A stretch of DNA of 64,000 nucleotides from an uncultured Prevotella sp. Its GTDB lineage: Bacteria; Bacteroidota; Bacteroidia; Bacteroidales; Bacteroidaceae. The stretch spans positions 62,001-126,000 of the forward strand of contig ONYL01000001.1 in the NCBI GenBank assembly GCA_900322035.1, written 5' to 3'. The notes beneath the pieces were generated by a model. It was not told the DNA's origin. It was given only the letters and a program-made list of their open reading frames with translations, and ran no database searches. Positions 1 to 8,231 of the stretch are shown here, piece after piece; the first letter of the stretch is position 1; every line of letters begins with the position of its first letter. The translations under genes were made by a program, and so were the position numbers.

Positions 1-216
1 CGCTTCGTAGAGCGAACTGGCCGTAGTGGCCGTGATATACTTCCTAAATAGAGGAAAGGTGCGCCACAAGGCATACGCCTTAAAAGCCATGATGATTTCT
101 ACATCGGCTCTGTTGGCCACGTCGCTGATTATTTTCAGATTATCAATGAGCCGCTTTTCCTCTAATACATACATAGGGCGGTCGACTCCCTCATAGGTTG
201 CTAAATTTACTTTCAT
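1..216 (-). CDS. nspC: Carboxynorspermidine decarboxylase, N-terminal part
   Basis: Only the first 72 codons lie in the window; the gene runs off the left edge. The reading begins with ATG at 216 and gives MKVNLATYEGVDRPMYVLEE, then stretches resembling the family's YVL(D/E)E, IIMAFKAYALW and ATTASSLYEA. In this PLP-dependent fold-III decarboxylase family the Lys of the AFK/ALK stretch is the expected cofactor lysine. The enzyme makes (nor)spermidine from the carboxy precursor in the alternative polyamine pathway. It lies 48 bp downstream of tcdA on the same strand. The call rests on recognition of the N-terminal sequence; the rest of the protein cannot be seen. Confidence 0.8.
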   Translation of the reverse strand, partial: MKVNLATYEGVDRPMYVLEEKRLIDNLKIISDVANRADVEIIMAFKAYALWRTFPLFRKYITATTASSLYEA

Positions 217-264
217 AATGTAATGTTACATGAATTTGAATTAAACAAAGGATTGCTGACAGTT

Positions 265-1023
265 TTATTTTTCAAGAGGGGGAACAAGGTGCTTGTCTGA
301 GTTTCTGAAAGTATGGTCTCTCGCCAGCAGATCTTTTACCACTTCTCCTGCTATCACCAATCCTGCCACGGGAGGAACAAAGGCATTGCTCGCCGGTACA
401 GGTTTCTCTCCTTCCCGAACGCCAAGGGCTGCCAAAGGTGTTTCCGGACTCCAGACAACCTTCTGATTTTTCAATCCCAACTTTCTCATCTTCTTTCGAA
501 TCACTTTTGCCAAAGGATCCATGATGGTGTCTTTGATATCGCTGACGCGAAAAGCTGTGGGATCCATCTTGTTAGCCGCTCCCATACTGCAGATCAAAGG
601 CACATCTATTTGCTTGCAAATTTGTATCAGATGCAGTTTGGCGGCCACGGTGTCAACGCAGTCCACGACATAATCCATTTGGCTCAGATCTATATTGTTC
701 GCCGTATCAGGCAAATAGAACATCTTATAGGTCTTCACAACACAGTTGGGATTGATGTCTGAAACACGACGTGCTGCGACATCTACCTTATATTGCCCGA
801 TTGTAGAATGCAGGGCTATAATTTGCCGGTTGATATTGGAGGCCACGACATGGTCACTGTCTACCAGATGCAATTCGCCAATGCCACTACGGGCGAGTGC
901 CTCAACAACATAGCCACCGACTCCTCCTACACCAACCACAGCCACTTTGCAGGCCATGAGCGTCTCAAGAGCCGGCTCACCCAAAAGCATAGCCGTTCGT
1001 TGGAATTCTTCTTGTACAATCAT
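265..1023 (-). CDS. tcdA: tRNA threonylcarbamoyladenosine dehydratase
   Basis: A ThiF/MoeB/HesA-family protein of 252 residues. TcdA (CsdL) uses ATP to cyclise t6A37 of ANN-decoding tRNAs to ct6A. The nucleotide-binding loop GVGGVGG is at about residues 31-37, followed by an acidic strand end (HLVDSD), the NRQ motif and the VVDCVDT segment typical of the family. I chose the ATG at 1023 because the protein then begins MIVQEEFQRTAMLLG, as in relatives. An in-frame ATG at 1050 would add nine residues and overlap the end of the upstream permease gene. It sits 4 bp after that permease gene and is probably co-transcribed with it, although the functions are unrelated. Confidence 0.9.
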   Translation of the reverse strand: MIVQEEFQRTAMLLGEPALETLMACKVAVVGVGGVGGYVVEALARSGIGELHLVDSDHVVASNINRQIIALHSTIGQYKVDVAARRVSDINPNCVVKTYKMFYLPDTANNIDLSQMDYVVDCVDTVAAKLHLIQICKQIDVPLICSMGAANKMDPTAFRVSDIKDTIMDPLAKVIRKKMRKLGLKNQKVVWSPETPLAALGVREGEKPVPASNAFVPPVAGLVIAGEVVKDLLARDHTFRNSDKHLVPPLEK

Positions 1024-1027
1024 ATTG

Positions 1028-2035
1028 CTATCGATGATGAATAATGACATAAATAATCACGGGAGCACCGATGAGCGGCGTGATGGCGTTGAGAGGTATC
1101 ACACCACCTGATGCTGGCAGACTGCAGATCCAATTGCAAAGCAAGGACACAGCTCCACCAGTCAGCATGCTCGTCGGCAAGAGCCGCGACTGGTTGTCGG
1201 TGAGCAAAAACATACGTGCGATGTGGGGCACGGCGAGTCCAATAAAGGCTATGGGACCGCAAAATGCCGTCACTACCGCTGTGAGCAGACTGGTGACAAC
1301 AAGCAGCCCCATACGAGCTAAATGAGTATTGATGCCCATACTCTCAGCATATTGCCTGCCCAGCAGCAGCGCGTTGAGCGGTTTAACAAACAGCAGGGAG
1401 ACTACCAAAAGCACAACACAAAGCAGCGCATAGAGTGGAAGCATCTGTGTTGTCACACCGCTAAAGTCGCCCATCCCCCATACAAAAAAGCTTTTCACTC
1501 CCTGCTCGGTAGCTGCAAAGTTGAGCAGCGACACGAGAGAACCGCTCACGTAACCTGTCATGATACCCACAATGAGCAGCATGGTGGCACTGGTCACCCA
1601 TTGAGCCATGACTACAATGACCAACGTGACCATAAGGGCACCAGCAGCGGCGCCTGCCAGAATGGCCGCATAGCCGGTGAACTTAAGTGAGCCGGCTGAC
1701 AGCGTGCCGCCAAACATCAGCATCACAAGTGCCACCCCCAGACTTGCGCCGCTTGATATACCGAATATAGACGGACCGGCCAAGGGATTGCGAAATGCAG
1801 TCTGAAGCATCAGACCACTTGCAGCCAAAGCGCAGCCCGACAAGAGGGCGGTGAGCATCTGGGGCAGGCGCGATTCCAAAACAATGTATCGCGGTGTGTC
1901 GAGGCTGCTGTCCATACCGAAAAGGATGGCACACACCTTGAGAGGTCCAATCCTCACTGGACCAGTCAACAGGCATGCTGCGGCTAAGAACATGATGCAG
2001 ACAAATAGAAAGAGAAAAGGATGGCGACGAATCAT
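1028..2035 (-). CDS. FecCD-family ABC transporter permease (iron siderophore/haem/cobalamin type)
   Basis: An integral membrane permease of 335 residues, the usual length for BtuC/FecD/FhuB-type subunits, with about ten hydrophobic segments. Family features include the early segment RYIVLESRLPQMLTALLSG, the GLMLQTAFRNPLAGPSIFGI motif and PHIARM near the C-terminus, which forms part of the ATPase coupling region. It starts 1 bp after the stop of the binding-lipoprotein gene, so the two are surely co-transcribed. The substrate (ferric siderophore, haem or cobalamin) cannot be told from sequence. The gene next downstream is tcdA, so the ATPase subunit expected in this kind of operon is not here. 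Confidence 0.92.
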   Translation of the reverse strand: MIRRHPFLFLFVCIMFLAAACLLTGPVRIGPLKVCAILFGMDSSLDTPRYIVLESRLPQMLTALLSGCALAASGLMLQTAFRNPLAGPSIFGISSGASLGVALVMLMFGGTLSAGSLKFTGYAAILAGAAAGALMVTLVIVVMAQWVTSATMLLIVGIMTGYVSGSLVSLLNFAATEQGVKSFFVWGMGDFSGVTTQMLPLYALLCVVLLVVSLLFVKPLNALLLGRQYAESMGINTHLARMGLLVVTSLLTAVVTAFCGPIAFIGLAVPHIARMFLLTDNQSRLLPTSMLTGGAVSLLCNWICSLPASGGVIPLNAITPLIGAPVIIYVIIHHR

Positions 2036-2036
2036 A

Positions 2037-3179
2037 CTATTGAATCAGATGATAATAGTGGGGAGCTCCCAAACGTAGTTCTGGATGGAGAATGATCGTC
2101 AAGTCACGCAACAACAAATCAGGCCTAAAGGGGACTTCATCAAAATAGCGCGACCGGTCTACCGGACAGCCATATACGCGTTTATTGTTAAAGGCTTTTA
2201 TCAGCTGATAACCACTGTATTCGCTACCCAAGGAGGAGAGGCTGATAACATTCTCGTAACTCATGAGCCACACATCGGCATTGGCCGCTTTGTCGACAAC
2301 CGTCTCCACCCCCAGTGACAAGCTACCGCTGTGCTTGTCGTTCTTAAAAGCATAGTCGGCATGAGCATCACGCAACAGCTGACCCATTGTCGACTGTCCG
2401 CCAGGCATATACCATACTGCACCCGTCTTGCGTTCAGTTATCACTTTTGGAGCCGACTTTGTACGGGCCGCTCTCTCTCTAAGCATAAGATATTGACGGC
2501 AAACGTATTCAAAAATACGGTCAGCCTTGTCGGGACACCCCAACAGCAGACCATAAAACTTCATCCATTCAGCCCTGCCCAAGGCCGATGTCTCCATATA
2601 ATCGGCCAGCTCAATGAGAGGAACCCCCAATTGCTCCAGCCGCCCATAATTGGAATCTCCATAAGGAGACAACCATAGAGCATCCGGCTTGATGGCCATC
2701 ACCTTCTCTATATTTGGACTCATACTGCTGCCACAGTCTGTTATCAGCCCCTTGGAAATGGCTTGAGGCAACCACGGTTGATGCATATACCCCGCATCGG
2801 CAACACCTTTTACGCGTTCCGTCATACCTAACAGTCTGAAGAGTTCCATGTGGGCTGCGGTAAAAACTACACATCGGCGCAAGGGCACAACCACGCGCGT
2901 AAGCCCTTCGGGTATGGTTGTCTTGCCGTGGCTGCTGTCGACCAGGGCATAACGACGAAGAATCGTACCCTGCCGCCAAGGATTGGCAAGAATCACCTCA
3001 GTATAATCGCCATGCTTCACCATTGTTAAATTCCGTGCAAACTTCATCGGTATCGTGTCGCCCTCTGGAAGCGTTGACTTAACGCTTGGGCGGCACCCCG
3101 TCACAAGAATCAAAAACAGCAGCAACGCCAGGGCATTCAGGCAAAGTCTGAACGGAGGCTGCGAATGGTATGGTTTCAT
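2037..3179 (-). CDS. ABC transporter substrate-binding lipoprotein (FecB/BtuF type)
   Basis: A periplasmic-binding-protein-2 family lipoprotein of 380 residues. The signal peptide ends in the lipobox LVTGC, so it should be lipid-anchored. The body has the two-lobed metal-chelate-binding pattern, including VVVPLRRCVVFTAAHMELF and a central long-helix region. I placed the start at the ATG at 3179 because this puts a normal lipoprotein signal at the N-terminus, and because a probable promoter box at 3220-3227 would place the transcription start near 3212, where an upstream in-frame ATG lies. It delivers substrate to the permease encoded 1 bp downstream. The ligand is unknown. Confidence 0.88.
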   Translation of the reverse strand: MKPYHSQPPFRLCLNALALLLFLILVTGCRPSVKSTLPEGDTIPMKFARNLTMVKHGDYTEVILANPWRQGTILRRYALVDSSHGKTTIPEGLTRVVVPLRRCVVFTAAHMELFRLLGMTERVKGVADAGYMHQPWLPQAISKGLITDCGSSMSPNIEKVMAIKPDALWLSPYGDSNYGRLEQLGVPLIELADYMETSALGRAEWMKFYGLLLGCPDKADRIFEYVCRQYLMLRERAARTKSAPKVITERKTGAVWYMPGGQSTMGQLLRDAHADYAFKNDKHSGSLSLGVETVVDKAANADVWLMSYENVISLSSLGSEYSGYQLIKAFNNKRVYGCPVDRSRYFDEVPFRPDLLLRDLTIILHPELRLGAPHYYHLIQ

Positions 3180-3219
3180 ATAAAAAAAGAAAAAAGACTG
3201 AATTCTCTGCATACGACTG

Positions 3220-3227
3220 CAAAATTA
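3220..3227 (-). promoter_or_regulatory. Promoter -7 box for the ABC binding lipoprotein
   Basis: On the minus strand this reads TAATTTTG, matching the Bacteroidetes -7 consensus TAnnTTTG. I see no clear TTG at the matching -33 distance. It supports the downstream start at 3179. Confidence 0.5.
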
Positions 3228-3348
3228 CGAAAAATATTTTATCCCGGTGTTTGATAGACAAGCAAAATAGTGTAACTTACCCATCAGAAAGAAGAGAAAA
3301 GAAAGAGAAAACAAACTTCCTCTTTTTAATAAAATCCTTACTTTTATT

Positions 3349-3378
3349 TTGTAGTCCCCTTGAATTGATGTACCTTTG
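3349..3378 (+). promoter_or_regulatory. Promoter of the DUF4494 gene
   Basis: TTG at 3349-3351, a 19-bp spacer, then TACCTTTG at 3371-3378: an exact match to the Bacteroidetes -33/-7 form. The start codon follows at 3407, so a leader of roughly 20-25 nt is expected. The position shows that the in-frame ATGs further upstream cannot be the real start. Confidence 0.8.
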
Positions 3379-3406
3379 CAGGGATAAAATCACAAAGATA
3401 AAGAAA

Positions 3407-3916
3407 ATGAGATCAAGAACATCTGATTGGTTTGAAACCAAGATTCGTTATGACAAGACAATGGAAGACGGCACGCAAAAGAAGGTCACCGAACAATATG
3501 TCGTTGACGCTCTGAGCTTCACCGAGGCCGAAAATACGATTATAGAGGAGATGTCATCCTATATCAGCGGTGATTTCAAGATTACCGACATCAAGCCAGC
3601 CCCTTACCATGAGATCTTTTTCTCAGACATGGAAAACGACGACAAATGGTACAAGACCAAGTTGCAGTTTATCACTATCGATGAGAAGACAGAAAAAGAG
3701 AAGCGTTCCAATGTGAACTATCTCGTACAGGCAGGTTCACTTGAAGGTGCAGTAAAACACATCGGTGAAGTAATGGGCACCACCATGAACGATTATGCCA
3801 TTGCCAGCATTGCCGAAACGATGATCATGGACGTATTTGAACACAACGCCCAGCCCAAGCCTCAAGCCCACGACGACAAGCCTGAATATGAGGCCGAGCA
3901 ACAGCCGAACACCTGA
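3407..3916 (+). CDS. DUF4494 domain-containing protein
   Basis: A soluble protein of 169 residues with no signal peptide or membrane segment. The sequence (DWFETKIRYDKTMEDGTQKK, VVDALSFTEAE, YLVQAGSLEGAVKHI, IASIAETMIMDVF) matches the DUF4494 family that I know from Bacteroidetes. It appears to contain two similar halves, each a strand-rich unit starting W(F/Y)(E/K)TK and ending in a VDALSF/LVQAGS helix, so it may be an internal duplication. The last 20 residues are polar and low in complexity. The start was chosen from the promoter at 3349-3378. Its function is unknown. yggS follows about 100 bp downstream, with hairpins between. Confidence 0.85.
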   Translation: MRSRTSDWFETKIRYDKTMEDGTQKKVTEQYVVDALSFTEAENTIIEEMSSYISGDFKITDIKPAPYHEIFFSDMENDDKWYKTKLQFITIDEKTEKEKRSNVNYLVQAGSLEGAVKHIGEVMGTTMNDYAIASIAETMIMDVFEHNAQPKPQAHDDKPEYEAEQQPNT

Positions 3917-3923
3917 TTCCCAA

Positions 3924-3975
3924 AGGACAGGACGGCTGTCCTGCCCTAATGGGCAGAAATCATTCTTGTCTGCCC
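3924..3975 (+). terminator. Two hairpins after the DUF4494 gene
   Basis: A 7-bp stem (AGGACAG/CTGTCCT, 3924-3942) is followed by a second 7-bp stem (GGGCAGA/TCTGCCC, 3951-3975). Neither has a T-run, so they may weaken rather than stop transcription into yggS. Confidence 0.4.
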
Positions 3976-4020
3976 ATCGTGTAGTGGCGATTCTGTAGAC
4001 TTAATATTACACACATAATA

Positions 4021-4698
4021 ATGGAAAAAGAAGATATAGCTAAAAACTTGCATGAAGTATTGGATACCCTGCCAAAGGGTGTGCGCCTTGTTGCCGTGAG
4101 TAAGTTCCACCCCAAGGAGTATGTCGAGGCTGCTTATCAAGAGGGACAGCGTGTGTTTGGTGAAAGTCACGAGCAGGAAATCGCCCGTAAGGTTGAAGCA
4201 CTGCCCAAGGATATCGAGTGGCATTTCATCGGCCATTTGCAGACCAATAAGGTGAAATACATCGCCCCCTATATCAGCATGATCGAAGCCGTTGACTCTC
4301 TTAAACTTCTGAAGGAGATCGACAAGCAGGCTGCCAAGCACGACCGGGTGATCGAATGTCTGCTGGAACTCCACATCGCGGAAGAAGAAACCAAGTACGG
4401 GTTGACACTCGACGCATGCCGTCAACTCCTGAATGATGGTGAGTGGAAGGAGCTGAGCCACATACACATTGCAGGCCTCATGATGATGGCCTCCAACGTT
4501 GACAATAAGGAGCAGATCGCATCTGAATTTGACACGGCCTGGAAATTCTTCGACGAGGTGAAGGCTAACTATTTTGCCAACGATCCCGGATTCAAAGAAC
4601 GCTCGTGGGGCATGAGTGACGACTATCAGATCGCCGTAGAGCACGGTTCGACGATGGTGAGAGTAGGAACAAAGATTTTCGGTCCCAGAGTGTATTAG
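4021..4698 (+). CDS. yggS: YggS/PLPBP-family pyridoxal phosphate homeostasis protein
   Basis: 225 residues, the normal length for this single-domain alanine-racemase-fold family. The PLP lysine is K28 in LVAVSKFHP. Other family motifs are FGESHEQE (usually FGENYVQE), WHFIGHLQTNKVK, the GLMMMA segment and the LSWGMSDD-like SWGMSDDYQIAVEHGSTMVR near the C-terminus. It is a cytosolic PLP carrier that affects B6 and amino-acid balance, with no known catalytic reaction. The gene ends shortly before a strong two-way terminator that separates it from convergent nrdG. Confidence 0.95.
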   Translation: MEKEDIAKNLHEVLDTLPKGVRLVAVSKFHPKEYVEAAYQEGQRVFGESHEQEIARKVEALPKDIEWHFIGHLQTNKVKYIAPYISMIEAVDSLKLLKEIDKQAAKHDRVIECLLELHIAEEETKYGLTLDACRQLLNDGEWKELSHIHIAGLMMMASNVDNKEQIASEFDTAWKFFDEVKANYFANDPGFKERSWGMSDDYQIAVEHGSTMVRVGTKIFGPRVY

Positions 4699-4768
4699 TT
4701 TATAGATCGGAACCAGCAAAACTTATTCTCCTCGTCTTCAAACCGGAGGATATCTTTCAAGCTCAAAG

Positions 4769-4812
4769 CAATGGGGGATTGAACAGCATTTTTTGCGTTC
4801 AATCCCCCATTG
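4769..4812. terminator. Bidirectional terminator between yggS and nrdG
   Basis: A perfect 16-bp inverted repeat (arms 4769-4784 and 4797-4812) around a T-rich 12-nt loop, between two convergent genes. The stem contains a five-G/five-C run. Confidence 0.85.
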
Positions 4813-4833
4813 TCTTTTGATTCGGATCGCAGG

Positions 4834-5364
4834 TCACTCATCCTCCTGCCATAGCTTCGGCTGTAATATCTCTCCCGGCTGGAGAGAAGGTTGCGCTAAG
4901 CAGCTGACCAAAGTCTTTCTGACATCGATAATCCTTTGATTGCTGCTTCCTCGGAACAACAAATCAGGATCGCGAAGCTTTTGGACAAAAGGTCCGTCGA
5001 CAAGTACATCGATCCGCTCCAACAGGCTCCTTTTTTGTTTATCACGATAAATTTGCTCAAAAGTGAATCCCGAAAAACACCAAATAGACTTTCCAAGCTC
5101 CGATTTGATGACGTCGGCAAGCTCACAGAATCCCTCTGGTTGAAACATCGGGTCGCCCCCCGTGAAAGTGACATTCGCAAATGGGTCGTTGCGCAGCTCC
5201 TTCATGATGTCTGCAGTCGTCATCCAGTGGCCATTGGCAATATCCCAGGATTGTGGATTATGACATCCCGGACAGGCATTAGGGCAACCGGCGCAATAGA
5301 TGGATGTCCGGAAGCCCGGGCCGTCGACGGTAGTATCATGAACGATGGATAAAACGGAAATCAT
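4834..5364 (-). CDS. nrdG: Anaerobic ribonucleotide reductase activating protein
   Basis: A radical-SAM enzyme of 176 residues that installs the glycyl radical on NrdD. The iron-sulfur motif is CPNACPGC (CX3CX2C), followed by HNPQSWD. VTFTGGDPMFQ is the SAM-binding GGE-like stretch, and IDVLVDGPF is also typical of the family. I used ATG 5364 (MISVLSIVHDTTVDGPG) rather than the TTG two codons upstream. The gene follows nrdD by 67 bp on the same strand, the usual operon order. Confidence 0.95.
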   Translation of the reverse strand: MISVLSIVHDTTVDGPGFRTSIYCAGCPNACPGCHNPQSWDIANGHWMTTADIMKELRNDPFANVTFTGGDPMFQPEGFCELADVIKSELGKSIWCFSGFTFEQIYRDKQKRSLLERIDVLVDGPFVQKLRDPDLLFRGSSNQRIIDVRKTLVSCLAQPSLQPGEILQPKLWQEDE

Positions 5365-5431
5365 TTTCAAGCTGATATTTTGTTGTTGTCTTGACTCTTC
5401 CTACTGCAGTAGAAACAATGGCAAAAGTTGA

Positions 5432-7639
5432 TCAGATGTTATGCGTGACCCGGTCGTTGAGTTCAGCCAATTTGCCTGCATTCCAACGGTCGGTAGTACC
5501 AACGAGATACCCCGTGATGCGCTGCAGACGATCGATGTGAAAGCTTCCGCACTTTGGACAAGCCGCAATGTCTTGTGCCGTCTCATACCCGCAGTCCATA
5601 CAGCGGTTGCGGTTGTGATTGACCGAACCGTACCCCATGTTGTAGCGGTCCATCATATCCACCACGCTCATGATTGCCTGAGGATTATGGGTGGCATCAC
5701 CGTCGAGCTCCACATAGAAGATATGTCCGCCACGGGTGAGCGTGTGATAGGGAGCCTCCACCTGTGCCTTGTGGAGTGCAGAACACTTGTAGTATACAGG
5801 CACATGATTGCTATTGGTATAATATTCGCGGTCGGTGACACCAGGGATGACACCAAACTGCTTCGCGTCACGCTTAGTGAACTTTCCGGCCAGACCCTCG
5901 GCTGGAGTCGCAAGAATCGAATAGTTGTGGTGATATTTCTCGGAGTACTCATTAGCCCGGTCGCGCATGTGGGCGATGATGCGGAGTCCCAGGCGTTGAG
6001 ATTCCTCACTCTCCCCATGATGTTTACCCGTCAGGGCTTTGAGACATTCGGCAAGTCCGATAAATCCAATGCCGAGCGTCCCTTGATTGATAACGCTCTC
6101 AATGGTGTCGTCGGGGTGAAGCTTGTCAGCTCCAGTCCAAAGATATTGCATCAACAGCGGAAACTGGCGGGCCTTGGCCGTAGCCTGAAACTTAAAGCGA
6201 TCGTCAAGCTGTATGGCCGTAATGTCGAGTAACTTGTCGAGTTTCGCAAAAAAAGTGTTGACACGCTCCTCTTCATCCTTGATACCCATGCACTCAATGG
6301 CTATCTTCACAATATTTAGGGTTGTGAAACTCAAGTTGCCACGTGCTATGGAGGTTTTCTCTCCGAACCGGTTCTCAAACACTCGCGTGCGGCATCCCAT
6401 CGTCGCAATCTCCCATTTATAGCGTTGGGGATCGTCGGCGCGCCATTTCTCGTTCTGATTAAACGTGGCATCGAGATTCAGGAAATTGGGGAAAAATCGG
6501 CGCGCCGTCACTTTGCAGGCCAATTTATAGAGGTCATAGTTCCGGTCTTCGGGCAAATAGTTGACGCCCCGCTTCTTCTTCCAGATCTGAATGGGGAAAA
6601 TGGCAGTCTCACCATTACCCACACCCTCATAGGTAGATCTGAGCAGTTCACGCATCACGCAGCGCCCTTCGGCTGAAGTATCCGTACCATAATTGATGCT
6701 GGAGAACACCACCTGGTTGCCGCCGCGAGAGTGAATGGTATTCATGTTATGGATGAACGCCTCCATGGACTGGTGTACACGGTGAACCGTCTGATTGATG
6801 GCAAACTGCTTGAGTTTCTCCTTACCCTCAAGCTGATCTACGCTTTTCTCCAAATAATCATCAATGGGAGTGTCGTAGAGGTCGTCGAGCGATTCGCTGC
6901 TCAACTCTTCAAGTTTCTTTACCTCCTCTTTATACGACATGCGCACGTAAGGAGCGAGATAAAAGTCAAAGGCCGGTATGGCTTGCCCGCCATGCATCTC
7001 GTTCTGACAGGTCTCAAGGGATATACAGGCCAATACGGCAGCCGTCTCGATGCGCTTGGCAGGGCGCGATGAACCGTGACCGGCAGTGAACCCATGCTGC
7101 AAAATCACGTCGAGCGGATGCTGCACGCAGGTGAGCGATTTGGTAGGATAATAGTCCTTATCGTGAATATGGATATAATTGTCACTGACCGCCTGTCGGA
7201 CTTCCTCACGCAAGAGATAGTCGTCGACAAAAGGCTTTGTGGTCTCGCTGGCGAATTTCATCATCATGCCGGCCGGTGTGTCCGCATTCATATTGGCGTT
7301 CTCGCGTGTGACATCCGTACTTTTGATGTTTACAATGTCAAGAAACACGTTGCGGGTCTTTGCCTTGCGCGCAATAGACCGCTGGTTGCGGTATTGAATG
7401 TATTTTTGAGCCACATCTTTTCTGCTGCTGCCCATCAGCTGGCGCTCCACGGCATCCTGAATCTGCTCCACGCCCATCTGCTCCTGACCATGCAAGGCGA
7501 TAAAGCGGGCGATGCTTTTAGCCAGACTGGCATCCTCGCCAGCATCCGTGTGCTTCATCGCCTTGCAGATGGCAGCCACAATTTTCATCTCGTTGAAACC
7601 GTCTAAACGACCGTCTCTCTTCACAACTGTCTGTATCAT
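5432..7639 (-). CDS. nrdD: Anaerobic ribonucleoside-triphosphate reductase
   Basis: A class III ribonucleotide reductase of 735 residues that reduces NTPs to dNTPs without oxygen. The N-terminal 90 residues form an ATP-cone allosteric domain (VVKRDGRLDGFNEMKIVAAI). The catalytic barrel follows, with HIHDKDYYPTKSLTCVQH and NQTVHRVHQSMEAFIHNMNT. Near the C-terminus are two CxxC pairs (CMDC, CPKC) that bind zinc, and the glycyl-radical region RITGYLVGTTDRWNAG. The last residues (RVTHNI) match the usual end of the family. A promoter-like -7 box lies about 48 bp upstream, and nrdG follows. Confidence 0.97.
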   Translation of the reverse strand: MIQTVVKRDGRLDGFNEMKIVAAICKAMKHTDAGEDASLAKSIARFIALHGQEQMGVEQIQDAVERQLMGSSRKDVAQKYIQYRNQRSIARKAKTRNVFLDIVNIKSTDVTRENANMNADTPAGMMMKFASETTKPFVDDYLLREEVRQAVSDNYIHIHDKDYYPTKSLTCVQHPLDVILQHGFTAGHGSSRPAKRIETAAVLACISLETCQNEMHGGQAIPAFDFYLAPYVRMSYKEEVKKLEELSSESLDDLYDTPIDDYLEKSVDQLEGKEKLKQFAINQTVHRVHQSMEAFIHNMNTIHSRGGNQVVFSSINYGTDTSAEGRCVMRELLRSTYEGVGNGETAIFPIQIWKKKRGVNYLPEDRNYDLYKLACKVTARRFFPNFLNLDATFNQNEKWRADDPQRYKWEIATMGCRTRVFENRFGEKTSIARGNLSFTTLNIVKIAIECMGIKDEEERVNTFFAKLDKLLDITAIQLDDRFKFQATAKARQFPLLMQYLWTGADKLHPDDTIESVINQGTLGIGFIGLAECLKALTGKHHGESEESQRLGLRIIAHMRDRANEYSEKYHHNYSILATPAEGLAGKFTKRDAKQFGVIPGVTDREYYTNSNHVPVYYKCSALHKAQVEAPYHTLTRGGHIFYVELDGDATHNPQAIMSVVDMMDRYNMGYGSVNHNRNRCMDCGYETAQDIAACPKCGSFHIDRLQRITGYLVGTTDRWNAGKLAELNDRVTHNI

Positions 7640-7686
7640 TGATATTTGCTGTTTGAAACGAATTAATTTCTATGTTTTTGCAACTG

Positions 7687-7694
7687 CAAAGATA
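7687..7694 (-). promoter_or_regulatory. Promoter -7 box for nrdD
   Basis: The minus strand reads TATCTTTG (TAnnTTTG form), about 48 bp before the nrdD start. No good -33 TTG is seen at 19-20 bp, so the promoter may need an activator. Confidence 0.5.
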
Positions 7695-7982
7695 ATGCTT
7701 TTCATAATAACGTCATACATTTTGGACAACTTTTATATTGTTAAATAATATTAATCAATTGAATATCAATTATTTATAATTTCAATTTGGAAAACTTTAT
7801 CAATTTTACAATGCATTACATTTTCTATTTTGTACAACTCTACACAATTTTCTCGTCGCTACAATATTCATCCCGTCCATCCGCCAAAAGAAGAGAATAC
7901 GCCTAAAGGTCTAAGTTATCAGGCCACGGAATCCGCTTAGGGATAAAGTCAAATGTGCGTAATCATGCAAGGAGGCATTTGC

Positions 7983-8050
7983 CGCCCCACTGGCCTCCAT
8001 ATGGCCCCCGGTCGGCCCCCAAGAGGGAACCCGCCGGGATCCATATGGCG
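7983..8050. repeat. GC-rich intergenic repeat block A, 22-bp period
   Basis: Three units end in the 8-mers CCATATGG (7997-8004), CCAAGAGG (8019-8026) and CCATATGG (8041-8048), each exactly 22 bp apart, with GC-rich 14-mers such as CCCCCGGTCGGCCC between them. Composition contrasts sharply with the AT-rich surroundings. Similar blocks occur at 23129-23194 and, less clearly, at 52190-52255. Confidence 0.6.
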
Positions 8051-8160
8051 GCCGGCATCAGCAAACACACACGGCCATGACAAAAAGCAATACTTTCGCT
8101 GGGCATTCCCAACGATTGTCAAACATCATGCAACGCGAAGCCAAAAAAAGACTACTAAAT

Positions 8161-8191
8161 TTGTGCGTTCCAAGGGTTTTTTGTAACTTTG
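8161..8191 (+). promoter_or_regulatory. ileS promoter
   Basis: TTG at 8161-8163, a 20-bp spacer, then TAACTTTG at 8184-8191; the ileS ATG is at 8232, giving a leader of about 35 nt. Confidence 0.7.
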
Positions 8192-8231
8192 CCGATCAAG
8201 AAAAGAAGTATATAGTAAAGTAAACAAGAAT

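Larger units (their letters stand above)
7640..8231. other. 592-bp intergenic region between divergent nrdD and ileS
   Basis: This holds an nrdD promoter box, an AT-rich stretch (about 7700-7850), a block of GC-rich 22-bp repeats (7983-8050) and the ileS promoter. An open frame across the repeat block has repeat-derived composition and ends past the ileS promoter, so I see no gene here. Confidence 0.7.

Noticed and set aside
4700..4830. Possible RNA gene between yggS and nrdG
   Set aside because: The strong inverted repeat is explained as a two-way terminator between convergent genes.
7953..8186. 77-codon plus-strand frame upstream of ileS
   Set aside because: It is made largely of the GC-rich repeat block, runs through the ileS promoter and has no protein-like composition.
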